Part shown: positions 8,747 through 18,596 of the stretch, piece by piece | How positions within the stretch are numbered: the stretch's first letter is position 1 | Layout: each line of letters starts with the position of its first letter | Source of the DNA: Amycolatopsis bartoniae | Lineage (GTDB): Bacteria > Actinomycetota > Actinomycetes > Mycobacteriales > Pseudonocardiaceae | Assembly (NCBI RefSeq): GCF_014191255.1 | Contig: NZ_JACHWH010000005.1 | Span: 1 to 64,000 of the forward strand | Reading direction: 5' to 3' | DNA length: 64,000 bases | Notes under the pieces: model-generated | Databases searched by the model: none | What the model saw: the letters and a program-made list of their open reading frames with translations, nothing else | Told to the model about the DNA's origin: nothing | Made by a program: the position numbers and the translations under genes

Positions 8747-9460
8747 ATGACGCAGCCGCCGTGGGAACCGGACGAGCTGGGCAGGACCATTGCCGGCGTC
8801 GCCCGCGATCTGCTGGCCCAGCAGTCCCTGCAGGACACGCTCGACCGCATCGTGTACCACGCCATCCGGGTCGTCGAGGGATGTGAGCTCTCCGGCATCC
8901 TCGCCATCCAGGACGGTGAGGTGCGCTCGCTGGCCGTGACCGACGACGTGGTCACCACCTCCGACCACCTCCAGGGCGAGCTGCGGGAGGGCCCGTGCTT
9001 CGACGCGGCCCGGCGGATCGACGAGATCTACCGGCTGCCCGACCTGGCCGCCGAGGAGCACCGGTGGCCGCGCTACGTGCCCCGCGCGCTGGACCTCGGC
9101 TTCCGCGGCATGATGAGCTTCCTGCTCTACACCGACGACACGCGCGAGAACCTCGGCGCGCTCAACCTGTACTCCACCCGCACCGACGCGTTCACGCCGC
9201 GCTCCGAGCACGCCGGGTGGCTGCTCGCCTCGCACGCGGCAGTCGCGTTCGCCGGTGCCCGGCGGCAGGGTCAGCTGCACGAGGCGATCTCCAGCCGCCA
9301 GGACATCGGCGAGGCGCTGGGCATCCTGATGGAGCGGTACAAGGTCACCCGGGACCAGGCGTTCGAGCTGCTCAAGAAGGCGTCCCAGGACCGCAACATC
9401 AAGCTGCGCGAGCTGGCCCGCACCGTCGCCGACACCGGCGAGGCGCCGCACGGGCGCTGA
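8747..9460 (+). CDS. GAF and ANTAR domain protein (putative RNA-binding antiterminator)
   Basis: 237 aa. A GAF sensor domain spans about residues 15-165 (EGPCFDAARRIDE and FRGMMSFLLYTDD are typical). It is followed by an ANTAR helical domain at about 175-230 (SRQDIGEALGILMERYKVT, then AFELLKKASQ). ANTAR domains bind paired hairpins in leader RNA and prevent termination; the GAF part probably responds to a small molecule or redox cue. ATG at 8747 follows GACAGGAG. No histidine kinase adjoins it. A second GAF-ANTAR gene lies at 38974-39690. Confidence 0.93.
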   Translation: MTQPPWEPDELGRTIAGVARDLLAQQSLQDTLDRIVYHAIRVVEGCELSGILAIQDGEVRSLAVTDDVVTTSDHLQGELREGPCFDAARRIDEIYRLPDLAAEEHRWPRYVPRALDLGFRGMMSFLLYTDDTRENLGALNLYSTRTDAFTPRSEHAGWLLASHAAVAFAGARRQGQLHEAISSRQDIGEALGILMERYKVTRDQAFELLKKASQDRNIKLRELARTVADTGEAPHGR

Positions 9461-9466
9461 GGCGCC

Positions 9467-10603
9467 TCAGATCCGGAACTCCTCCACCGTCCAGGCGCGG
9501 GCCTGCTCGCTGATCGTCACGCCCAGGCCCGGTCGCGCGGACAGGTGCATGCGCCCGCCCGCGATCTCCAGGTGCTCGTCGAACAGCGGGTCCAGCCACT
9601 CGAAGTGCTCGACCCACGGCTCCCGCGGGTAGGCCGCCGCGAGGTGCACGTGGATCTCCATCGCGAAGTGCGGGGCCAGCTGCAGGTGCCGGGCGTCGGC
9701 CAGTGCCATCACCTTGAGGAACTGCGTGATCCCGCCGACGCGCGGGGCGTCCGGCTGCACGATGTCCGCGCCCCCGGCGGTGATCAGCTGGACGTGCTCG
9801 CCCGCGCTGGCCAGCATCTCGCCGGTCGCGATGGGGGTGTCGAAGGCCGCCGCGAGCTGCGCGTGCCCCTCGAAGTCGTAGGCGTCCAGCGGTTCCTCGA
9901 TCCAGCCGAGGTCGAAGCGCTCGAACGCGCGGCACATCCGCCGCGCGGCCGGGCGGTCCCACTGCTGGTTGGCGTCCACCATCAGGGTGACGCCGTCGCC
10001 GATCTTCTCGCGCACCGCGGCGACGCGCGCGAGGTCCGTGGCAGGATCGGGATGGCCGACCTTGATCTTGATGCCGCCGATGCCGCTCGCGACCGACTCC
10101 GCGGCGCGGTCGAGCACCTCCTCGACGGGCGCGTGCAGGAACCCACCGGAGGTGTTGTAGCAGCGCACCGAATCGCGGTGGGCACCGAGCAGCTTCGCCA
10201 GCGGCAGCCCGGCGCGCTTGGCCTTGAGGTCCCACAGGGCGATGTCGAAGGCGGCGATCGCCTGCACCGAAAGGCCGCTGCGGCCGACCGACGCCCCGGC
10301 CCACACCAGCTTGTCCCACAGCCGCGCGATGTCGCTGGGGTCCTCGCCGATCAGCGCGGGCGCGATCTCACGGGCGTGCGCGAACTGGCCGGGGCCGCCG
10401 GCGCGCTTGGAGTAGCTGAAGCCGACGCCTTCGAGGCCCGCCTCGCTCGTGATCTCCGCGAACAGCATGGCGACCTCGGTCATCGGCTGCTGCCGCCCGG
10501 TCAGCACCTTGGCGTCGCTGATGGCGGTGGGCAGCGGGAGCGTGACGGACGACAGGCGCACCCCGGTGATGCGGTCCACGGTGGCGGGTCCGGTGGCGGT
10601 CAT
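9467..10603 (-). CDS. Enolase-superfamily dehydratase, mandelate racemase subgroup (L-talarate/galactarate dehydratase-like)
   Basis: 378 aa. Active-site residues of the mandelate racemase subgroup are all visible: KxK base (K179/K181), metal ligands D210, E236 and E262, and the His312-Asp285 dyad (HFAMEIH). The spacing K-D-E-E-D-H equals that of characterised talarate/galactarate dehydratase as I remember it, so acid-sugar dehydration to a 2-keto-3-deoxy acid is the best guess; other hexarates are possible. ATG at 10603 follows GAAGGGGAA; an upstream frame to 10747 is open but enters the exporter promoter. No sugar-acid kinase or aldolase adjoins it. Confidence 0.82.
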   Translation of the reverse strand: MTATGPATVDRITGVRLSSVTLPLPTAISDAKVLTGRQQPMTEVAMLFAEITSEAGLEGVGFSYSKRAGGPGQFAHAREIAPALIGEDPSDIARLWDKLVWAGASVGRSGLSVQAIAAFDIALWDLKAKRAGLPLAKLLGAHRDSVRCYNTSGGFLHAPVEEVLDRAAESVASGIGGIKIKVGHPDPATDLARVAAVREKIGDGVTLMVDANQQWDRPAARRMCRAFERFDLGWIEEPLDAYDFEGHAQLAAAFDTPIATGEMLASAGEHVQLITAGGADIVQPDAPRVGGITQFLKVMALADARHLQLAPHFAMEIHVHLAAAYPREPWVEHFEWLDPLFDEHLEIAGGRMHLSARPGLGVTISEQARAWTVEEFRI

Positions 10604-10745
10604 GGGTTCCCCTTCGCGGTCGGTGCTGTGGTGCTGGCACCTCCCACCCTTCCCGAATCCGGCCCCGGGAAAAACCCTGACGTTTTTGTCGGTGCCCTCG
10701 CCTACGGTGGGGACCTCGAAAACGGACAGGGGGAAGGAAACGATC

Positions 10746-11720
10746 ATGACTCAGGCGGAGCCGGACCTGGCGGTCCGGGCGCGCGCGCTGGTCAAGACGT
10801 ACGGGGCCACGCGGGCGCTGGACGGCGTCGACCTCGACGTGCCCGCGGGGCAGGTGCTGGGCCTGCTCGGCCCCAACGGGGCGGGAAAGACCACCACGGT
10901 GCGAATCCTGACCACCCTGCTGCGGCCGGACTCGGGGGAGGCGCGCGTGGCGGGGCACGACGTGCTGGCGGAGCCGGACGCGGTGCGCCGCACGATCGGG
11001 TTGTCGGGCCAGTACGCGGCGGTGGACGAGAACCTCACGGGGTTCGAGAACCTGTACATGGTGGGCCGGTTCTACGGCAGGCGGAAGGCGTCGGCGCGGG
11101 CCAGGGCGCGGGAGCTGCTGGCCCGGTTCCGGCTGGAGGAGGCCGCCGACCGGCCCGCGAAGGGGTACTCGGGCGGGATGCGGCGGCGGCTCGACCTCGC
11201 GGGGGCACTGGTCGGGCAGCCCACCGTCGTCGTGCTCGACGAGCCGACCACGGGGCTCGACCCTGGCGGGCGCATCGACACGTGGCAGGTGATCAGGGAG
11301 CTGGTCGCGGACGGCACGTCGGTGCTGCTCACCACGCAGTACCTGGAGGAGGCCGACCAGCTCGCGGACACGATCGTCGTCATCGACTCCGGCCGGGTGA
11401 TCGCCCGCGGCACGGCCGACGAGCTGAAGGCGCAGACCGGGGGCGAGCGGCTGGAGCTGGTGCTGGCGTCGGCCGGAGACCTGCCGGTGGCGCTGGGTGT
11501 GCTGCGGGAGGTCGGTTCGGGCGAGCCGAGCGGGGACGAGCGTGCGCGGCGGGCGGAGATCCTGGTGGACACCGGCCCGAAGGCGCTGATCGAGGCGTTG
11601 CGCAGGCTCGACGCGGCGCAGGTCGTGGTGCAGGACGTGGCGCTGCACCGGCCCACCCTCGACGACGTGTTCCTGTCGCTCACCGGGCACGTGCCGGCAC
11701 CGGTGGAGGAGGCGAAGTGA
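10746..11720 (+). CDS. ABC transporter ATPase, daunorubicin-resistance (DrrA) type
   Basis: 324 aa. Walker A GPNGAGKTT at 42-50, signature YSGGMRRRLDLA near 143, Walker B VVLDEPTTGLDP near 160, switch region TTQYLEEAD. The roughly 100-residue C-terminal extension (typical of DrrA) begins near residue 220. ATG at 10746 follows AGGGGGAAGGA. It powers export of a hydrophobic compound together with the permease encoded next, whose GTG overlaps this stop by 4 nt (GTGA). The divergent neighbour is a sugar-acid dehydratase. No biosynthetic cluster adjoins it, so the cargo is unknown. Confidence 0.93.
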   Translation: MTQAEPDLAVRARALVKTYGATRALDGVDLDVPAGQVLGLLGPNGAGKTTTVRILTTLLRPDSGEARVAGHDVLAEPDAVRRTIGLSGQYAAVDENLTGFENLYMVGRFYGRRKASARARARELLARFRLEEAADRPAKGYSGGMRRRLDLAGALVGQPTVVVLDEPTTGLDPGGRIDTWQVIRELVADGTSVLLTTQYLEEADQLADTIVVIDSGRVIARGTADELKAQTGGERLELVLASAGDLPVALGVLREVGSGEPSGDERARRAEILVDTGPKALIEALRRLDAAQVVVQDVALHRPTLDDVFLSLTGHVPAPVEEAK

Positions 11721-12520
11721 ACGCGCTGGTGAAAGGGCTTTCCGACGGTGGGGTCGTGACGTGGCGGAACCTGCTGAACGTGCGGCGCAACCCGGACTGG
11801 CTGATGGCCGCCACGTTGCAGCCGATCATGTTCGTGCTGCTGTTCGCGTACGTCTTCGGCAACGCCATCGGCGGGGACGCCGGGGGCACCGCGTACCGGG
11901 AGTTCATGATCGCCGGGATCTTCGCGCAGACGGTGGCGTTCAACTCGGCGTTCACGGTGATTGGGTTCGCGAACGACCTGCAGAAGGGCATCATCGACCG
12001 GTTCCGCTCGCTGCCGATGTCCCGGCTGGCGGTGGTGCTGGGGCGCACCACGTCGGACCTGGTGGTGAGCGTGATCGCGCTGGTGGTGATGTCGCTGTGC
12101 GGGCTGCTGGTGGGCTGGCGGATCCGGGGCAGCGCGCTCGACGCGGTGCTGGCGTACCTGGTGATGCTGATGTTCGCGTGGGCGCTGTCGTGGGTGGGGG
12201 CGCTGATCGGGCTGACCGCGCGGAGCGTGGAGGTCGCGCAGAGCGCCGGGCTGATCTGGATGTTCCCGCTGAGCTTCGTCTCGTCGGCGTTCGTGCCGCT
12301 GGACAAGCTGCCCGCGGGGCTGCGGGTGATCGCGGAGTGGAACCCGTTCACGGCGGTGATCAACGCGACGCGGACCCTGTTCGGCAATCGGTTCGGCGCG
12401 CCACCGACGGGCTGGCCCGCGGAGCACGCGGCGCTGTACTCGATCGTGTGCTGCGTGGTGATCATCGCGGTGTTCGCCCCACTGGCGACGGCCAGGTACC
12501 GGAGGGTGGCGAGCAAGTAG
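11717..12520 (+). CDS. ABC-2 type exporter permease, DrrB type
   Basis: 267-aa membrane protein with six predicted helices and the ABC-2 motif region SSAFVPLDKLPAGLRVIAEW before the last helix. N-terminal RNLLNVRRNPDWLMAATLQP is typical of DrrB. GTG start at 11717 overlaps the ATPase stop (GTGA), so translation is coupled. It forms the membrane channel of the exporter with the DrrA-like ATPase. The gene ends at TAG 12518-12520, directly at the edge of the degenerate repeat array. Confidence 0.92.
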   Translation: MNALVKGLSDGGVVTWRNLLNVRRNPDWLMAATLQPIMFVLLFAYVFGNAIGGDAGGTAYREFMIAGIFAQTVAFNSAFTVIGFANDLQKGIIDRFRSLPMSRLAVVLGRTTSDLVVSVIALVVMSLCGLLVGWRIRGSALDAVLAYLVMLMFAWALSWVGALIGLTARSVEVAQSAGLIWMFPLSFVSSAFVPLDKLPAGLRVIAEWNPFTAVINATRTLFGNRFGAPPTGWPAEHAALYSIVCCVVIIAVFAPLATARYRRVASK

Positions 12521-12700
12521 TCCTTTGTGGAGGATGGTTGGCCGTTTCCGCGGCGGGACGGGCGCCCAGGCCGGGTGGGTTGGGCCCCGTGCGTGGCGGC
12601 CCGCCATCCTTCGCGCGGCGTCGCGCCCGCCGACGCGACCAGCCTCGCCAGCGATGCGGCACGGCCGGGGACCACCGAGACACCATAGTCCTTTGTGGAC
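12519..12700. repeat. Degenerate outermost units of the repeat array
   Basis: The segment tagtcctttgtgga occurs at 12518-12531 and again near 12686-12699. Between them, the stretch near 12618-12680 aligns with parts of the 181-bp unit (cgccgac-cgacca, then ccaccgagac), with an internal deletion. It looks like an older, eroded copy. No gene is visible in these 180 bases. Confidence 0.6.
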
Positions 12701-12881
12701 GATCCCGCGCCCTACCCCGCCTTCACCCTGGCGCAGACCCGCCGACACGACCAACCCCGCCAACGACGCGACACGCCCGGGGTCATCGGCAGCCGGGGGA
12801 TCGCCACCCGCAGACGCTCCACCCCCAGGGCACGGGTGGCGCGCCCGGGGGCCACCGAAACCCCGCGATTCAGCTGCGGAG
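12701..12881. repeat. Tandem unit 1 (181 bp): copy of the aminotransferase 3' end
   Basis: About 97% identical to unit 2 (five differences, including one extra C). Read on the minus strand it resembles the last 55 codons of the adjacent aminotransferase gene (RGVSVAPG, then LRVAIPRLP), including the stop codon position and the same 11 bases of 3' flank. It has lost a continuous reading frame. Confidence 0.85.
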
Positions 12882-13061
12882 GATCCCGCGCCCTACCCCG
12901 CCTTCACCCTGGCGCAGACCGCCGACACGACCAACCCCGTCAACGACGCGACACGCCCGGGGTCATCGGCAGCCGGGGGATCGCCACCCGCAGACGCTCC
13001 ACCCCCAGGGCACGGGTGGCGCGCCCGGGGGCCACCGAGACCCCGCGATTCAACTGCGAAG
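12882..13061. repeat. Tandem unit 2 (180 bp): copy of the aminotransferase 3' end
   Basis: It abuts unit 1 and the parental end (13062 onward). The first 34 bases are identical in unit 2 and the parental sequence, after which they diverge to a recognisable but lower identity. Units 1 and 2 are far closer to each other than to the parental end. Confidence 0.85.
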
Positions 13062-13072
13062 GATCCCGCGCC

Positions 13073-14152
13073 CTACCCCGCCTTCACCCTGGCGCGGACC
13101 GCCTGCGCGATCAACCCCGCCAGCGCCGCGACGCGGCCGACGTCGTCGGGCAGCCGCGTGATCGCCACCCGCAGGTGCTCCGCCGCCAGTGGGCGGGTCG
13201 CGCAGCGGGCGCCGGGACCCACCGAGACGCCGTGGTTCACCAGGCTGATCACGGCGCGGGTCTCGTCGGCCGCCGGGACCCACAGTGCCAGGCCGTCCGC
13301 CGCGTCCACCGCGACGCCCTGGGCCCGCAGGGCCTCGGCGAGCGCTTTCCGGCGGCGGGCGTAGCGGGCGCGGGCCCGGCGCAGCAACGCGCCCGTGTCC
13401 GGGTCCTCCACCAGGAACGCCTGCGCGTTCTGCAACACCCGCCCCGGCCACAGCGTGTCCAGCCGGTGCAGGCGCCGCGCCCGTTCCACCAGCTCCGCGG
13501 CCCCAGCGACGACACAGCTGCGCAGCTCGGGCCCGTACGCGGCGCAGTACGAGCGCACGTGCAGCACGCGGTCGGGCACGTACGCGCCCAGGCTCGGCGC
13601 CGGCACCGCGGCCAGCGGGCCGAGCGCGTCGTACTCGACCACCACCGCGTCGGAGTCGCGCACCACCCGCGCCAGCTCGGCCACCCGCTCCGCCGAAAAA
13701 CCCCGCCCCACCGGGATTCCCGCGCCCGGCTGGCACACGAACGCCACCGCCCGCCTGCGCAGCGCCGCCGCCAGCCCGTCCGGGTCGGGTCCCTCGGCGC
13801 CGACCGGCACGGGGAGCACGCGGACCCGCGCCTGCCGCAGGACGTCCACCAGCACCGGCGCCGTCGGCTCCTCGACCGCCACCACGTCCCCGGGCCGGGC
13901 CACCGCGCGGCACGCCACGCGGACGCCTTCCTCCCCGCCGCCCGCCGCGGTCCAGTCCGCCGCGGGAAACGGCCACGTCGGCTCGACCGCCGCGAGCAGC
14001 TGCGCGGTGATCCCGCGCGCGGTGTCCCAGGCGGACCGGGGCGTCCGCGCCCCCGCCGCGACGGCGTCTTCCAGCGGCGGCAGCAACGCGGGGTCGGGCA
14101 GCCCGTGCTCCAGGTCGACCGCCGCCCACAGGGCCGTGTCCATTTCCCGCAC
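13073..14152 (-). CDS. MocR-like aminotransferase-fold protein lacking the PLP lysine
   Basis: 359 aa, fold-type I aminotransferase resembling the C-terminal domain of MocR regulators; the usual N-terminal GntR winged helix is absent. In relatives the PLP-binding segment reads SYSKSHGPDLR; here it is SYCAAYGPELR, so the Schiff-base lysine is replaced by alanine. The usual EYD segment (VVVEYDALG) remains. It is probably a non-catalytic ligand-binding protein, or decayed. GTG at 14152 follows GAGAGGG; an ATG at 14143 is the alternative. It is the last gene of the peptide-transporter operon. Two partial copies of its 3' end lie downstream. Confidence 0.8.
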   Translation of the reverse strand: MREMDTALWAAVDLEHGLPDPALLPPLEDAVAAGARTPRSAWDTARGITAQLLAAVEPTWPFPAADWTAAGGGEEGVRVACRAVARPGDVVAVEEPTAPVLVDVLRQARVRVLPVPVGAEGPDPDGLAAALRRRAVAFVCQPGAGIPVGRGFSAERVAELARVVRDSDAVVVEYDALGPLAAVPAPSLGAYVPDRVLHVRSYCAAYGPELRSCVVAGAAELVERARRLHRLDTLWPGRVLQNAQAFLVEDPDTGALLRRARARYARRRKALAEALRAQGVAVDAADGLALWVPAADETRAVISLVNHGVSVGPGARCATRPLAAEHLRVAITRLPDDVGRVAALAGLIAQAVRARVKAG

Positions 14153-14188
14153 GCTAGCCCTCTCCGACGACGCGGGAAGACCTTCCCA

Positions 14189-15231
14189 TCAGCTGGGAAC
14201 ATCCTCTGTGGACAGTTCGGATTCCCACACCGTCGACGGCAGCTCGCGGCGCACCACCGGCATCACCTCGGCCGCGAACAGCTCCAGCACCTCCCGGGCC
14301 TCGCCGGTGTCCAGACCATCCACCGACACCGCCTGCACCTGGTGCCCGAACGACGCGTGGTAGTCCGCGATCTTGTCGATCACCTGCTGCGGGCTGCCCA
14401 CCAGCGCCGACCCGCCGGCGATCTTCTCCTCCAGAGTGGTGAACTCCGACCGGTTGTGCTGGTACGCCGGGGTCTTCGCCAGCTCCTCGAAGTGCGGCCG
14501 GAACCCCTCGACCGCCGCCTGGGAGGTCTTCGCGACGTACAGCCCGCCCGCACCCGAGCCGACGAGCGCGTCCGCCGGGTCGTGGCCGTACTCGGCCCAG
14601 CGGCGCCGGTAGTGGTCGATCAGATCGGCGTACTTCTTCTTGGGGTGGAAGCCGTTCGCCGTGAACAGCGGGTCACCCCACTTCGCCGCGAGCTCCGTCG
14701 ACTCCGTGCTCGACGCGCTGCCGTGCCAGATCCGCGGTCGCCCGGCGAACGGCCGCGGCTGCGTGGTCACCCCGGTCAGCGGCGGCCGGAAGCGGCCCGA
14801 CCACGTCACCTGCTCCTCGTACCACAGCCGCCGCAGCAGCTCGAACTTCTCCTCCTGGTACTCCCACTGCCGTGCCTCTTCGAGCCCGAACAGCGGGAAG
14901 TGGCGGGGGTCGTTGCCCTTGCCGATCATCAGCTCCAGCCGCCCGCCCGACAGCTGGTCCAGCGTCGCGTAGTCCTCGGCCACCCGCACCGGATCGAGGA
15001 CGCTGATCACCGTCAGCGTGGTCAGCAACCGCACGCGCCGCGTCCGCTCGGCCACCGCCGCCAGGATCACCGGCGGCGCGGACGACAGGAACGGCTCGCC
15101 GTGCCGCTCCCCCACGCCATACGCGTCGAACCCCAGCTCCTCGGCCAGCACCGCGTCGTCGACGACCCGCCGCAACCGCTCGTGCTGGCTGCCGGAGCCG
15201 TGGTGCGCGACGAGCGAGAACAATCCGAACT

Positions 15232-15235
<4 letters not shown>
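14189..15235 (-). CDS. LLM-class flavin-dependent oxidoreductase (luciferase-like monooxygenase)
   Basis: 348 aa, bacterial luciferase-like TIM barrel ([13 protein letters not shown] at the N-terminus, then [19 protein letters not shown]). It resembles the Atu2307/SP_0267 subgroup. These enzymes use reduced FMN or F420 for oxygenation or hydride transfer. Its ATG overlaps the stop of the transporter ATPase gene by 4 nt, so it is cotranscribed with a peptide/nickel-type importer. The coupling suggests that the imported solute, perhaps an organosulfur or peptide-like compound, is its substrate or precursor; this is inference. No flavin reductase adjoins it. Confidence 0.9.
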
Positions 15236-16795
<1,560 letters not shown>

Positions 16796-16803
<8 letters not shown>

Positions 16804-17632
16804 GCCGTTCTCCCTCCAGCGCACGGGAAACGCGGTTGGCCGAGAGCACCACCGCGGCGATCACCAGCCCGGGCAGGGTGGTCATCCACCACGCGCTCGC
16901 CAGGTAGGCCCGGCCGCCCGCGACGAGCGAGCCCCACTCCGGCGTCGGCGGCGCCGCGCCGTAGCCGAGGAAGCTCAGCGCGGAGATCTCCAGCACCGCC
17001 GTGCCGAACGTCAGCACCCCGAGCACCACCACCGGCCCGGCCGCGTTGGGCAGGATGTGCCGCGTCAGCACCCCGAACCAGCGCACCCCGCCCGCGCGGG
17101 CCGCCTCCACGTACACGCTCGCGCGCACGCGCAACACCTCCGCGCGCATCAGGCGAGCGAAGTGCGCCACGTTCGCGACGCCGACCGCGACCGCCACCTT
17201 CGTCGTGCCGAAACCGAGCCCCGCCACCAGCGCCAGCGACAGCAGGATGGGCGGCACGGCCAGCAGCACGTCCATCACCCGCATCAGCACCGAGTCGAGC
17301 CAGCCGCCGCGGGCACCGGCGACGAGCCCGAGCACCGACCCGATGACCAGCGCGATGAGCACCGCGGTGACGGTGGCGCTCAACGACAACGCGGCCCCGT
17401 GCACCACCCGCGCGAACACGTCGCGGCCGGTCTCGTCGGTGCCGAACAGGTGCGCCGCCGACGGGGCCCGCAGCTTCTGCCGCGGCACTCCCGCGAGCGG
17501 GTCGTAGGAGGTGAACAGGCCCGGCGCGAGCGCCCACAGCACGACGACGACGAGCACCAGCACCGCCAGCACGAGCCCGGGCCGCCGCAGCACGAAGCCC
17601 GCGCGGGCGCGCACCGCCAGGACGTCAGCCAT
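16796..17632 (-). CDS. ABC importer permease, DppC/OppC type
   Basis: 278 aa with an N-terminal helix, the OppC N-terminal region ([18 protein letters not shown]) and about five further helices. The EAA-like loop is [20 protein letters not shown]. It pairs with the DppB-like protein to form the membrane pore. Its start at 17632 overlaps the upstream permease stop by 8 nt. Confidence 0.93.
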
Positions 17633-18596
17633 GGACGAGCTCCTTCCCGGTCCTGGCCACCGGATCGCGCCGCACCCGCGGGTCGAGCAGCGGGTACAGC
17701 AGGTCCACGGCGAGGTTGACCGCCACGAAGAAGAACGCGGCGAGCACGATCACCGCCTGCACCACGGGAATGTCCTGTCCGGTGACGGCCGTCGTGGTGA
17801 CGCGCCCGACACCGTCGCGAGAGAACACCGTCTCGGTCACCACCGAGCCCGCGAGCAGCTGCCCCGCCACGACGCCGACCATCGTGAGCACGGGGATCGC
17901 GGCGTTGCGCAACGCGTGTCCGAAGTGGACGCGCGCCTGGCTCGCCCCCTTGGCCCGCACCGTTTCGACGTACGGCTCGGCGAGCTGCGTGCGCAGGCTC
18001 CTGGCGAGCACCTGGCCGATCACCGCGCCCGTCGGCAGGGAGATCGTGAGCGCGGGCAGGATCACCGACGCCAGGCCGGCGTTGCCGAGCGCGGGCAGCA
18101 GCCGCAGCTGGAACGAGAAGATCTGGATCAGCACCAGGCCCACCCAGAACACCGGCAGCGAGATGCCCAGCGGCGGCAGGGACAACAGGAGCGTGCCCAG
18201 CCAGCGCGTCCGCGTGTACGTGCCGGCGAGCGCGGTGCCGCCGCCGAGCAGGACCGCGAGCACGAGCCCGAGCCCGGCGACCGCGAGCGTCGGAGGCAGG
18301 GCGGTCACCACGACATGCGTGGCGCTGTCGCCGGTGGCGATCGAGCGGCCGAAGTCCCCGTGCAGCGCCGCGAGTAAGCGCTTTCCGTACTGCACGGGCC
18401 ACGGGTCGTTCAGCCCGTACTCGGCGCGCGCCTGGTCCAGCTGCGCGCCGGTCACGGTCATCGCCGCTTCCCCGCCGCCGAGTTTCGCCAGCACGGCGTC
18501 GCCCGGCAGCAGGTAGAGGACGACGAACGACAGCGTGAACGCCGCCCACAGCACGACGAGCGCCTGCCCCGCCCGGCGCAGCAGGTAGCCGGTCAC
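17625..18596 (-). CDS. ABC importer permease, DppB/OppB type
   Basis: 323 aa beginning MTGYLLRRAGQALVVLWAAF, typical of DppB/OppB, with six predicted helices. The EAA loop is YVETVRAKGASQARVHFGHA. GTG start at 18596 overlaps the stop of the binding-protein gene by 4 nt. It acts with the OppC-like partner downstream. Confidence 0.93.
   Translation of the reverse strand: MTGYLLRRAGQALVVLWAAFTLSFVVLYLLPGDAVLAKLGGGEAAMTVTGAQLDQARAEYGLNDPWPVQYGKRLLAALHGDFGRSIATGDSATHVVVTALPPTLAVAGLGLVLAVLLGGGTALAGTYTRTRWLGTLLLSLPPLGISLPVFWVGLVLIQIFSFQLRLLPALGNAGLASVILPALTISLPTGAVIGQVLARSLRTQLAEPYVETVRAKGASQARVHFGHALRNAAIPVLTMVGVVAGQLLAGSVVTETVFSRDGVGRVTTTAVTGQDIPVVQAVIVLAAFFFVAVNLAVDLLYPLLDPRVRRDPVARTGKELVHG

Noticed and set aside
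10686-10708. Promoter TTGTCG...TACGGT before the DrrA gene
   Set aside because: The spacer is only 11 nt, too short for a sigma-70-type promoter.
12701-13061. CRISPR-like or satellite repeats
   Set aside because: Units are 180-181 bp with no spacers, and they derive from the adjacent gene end.
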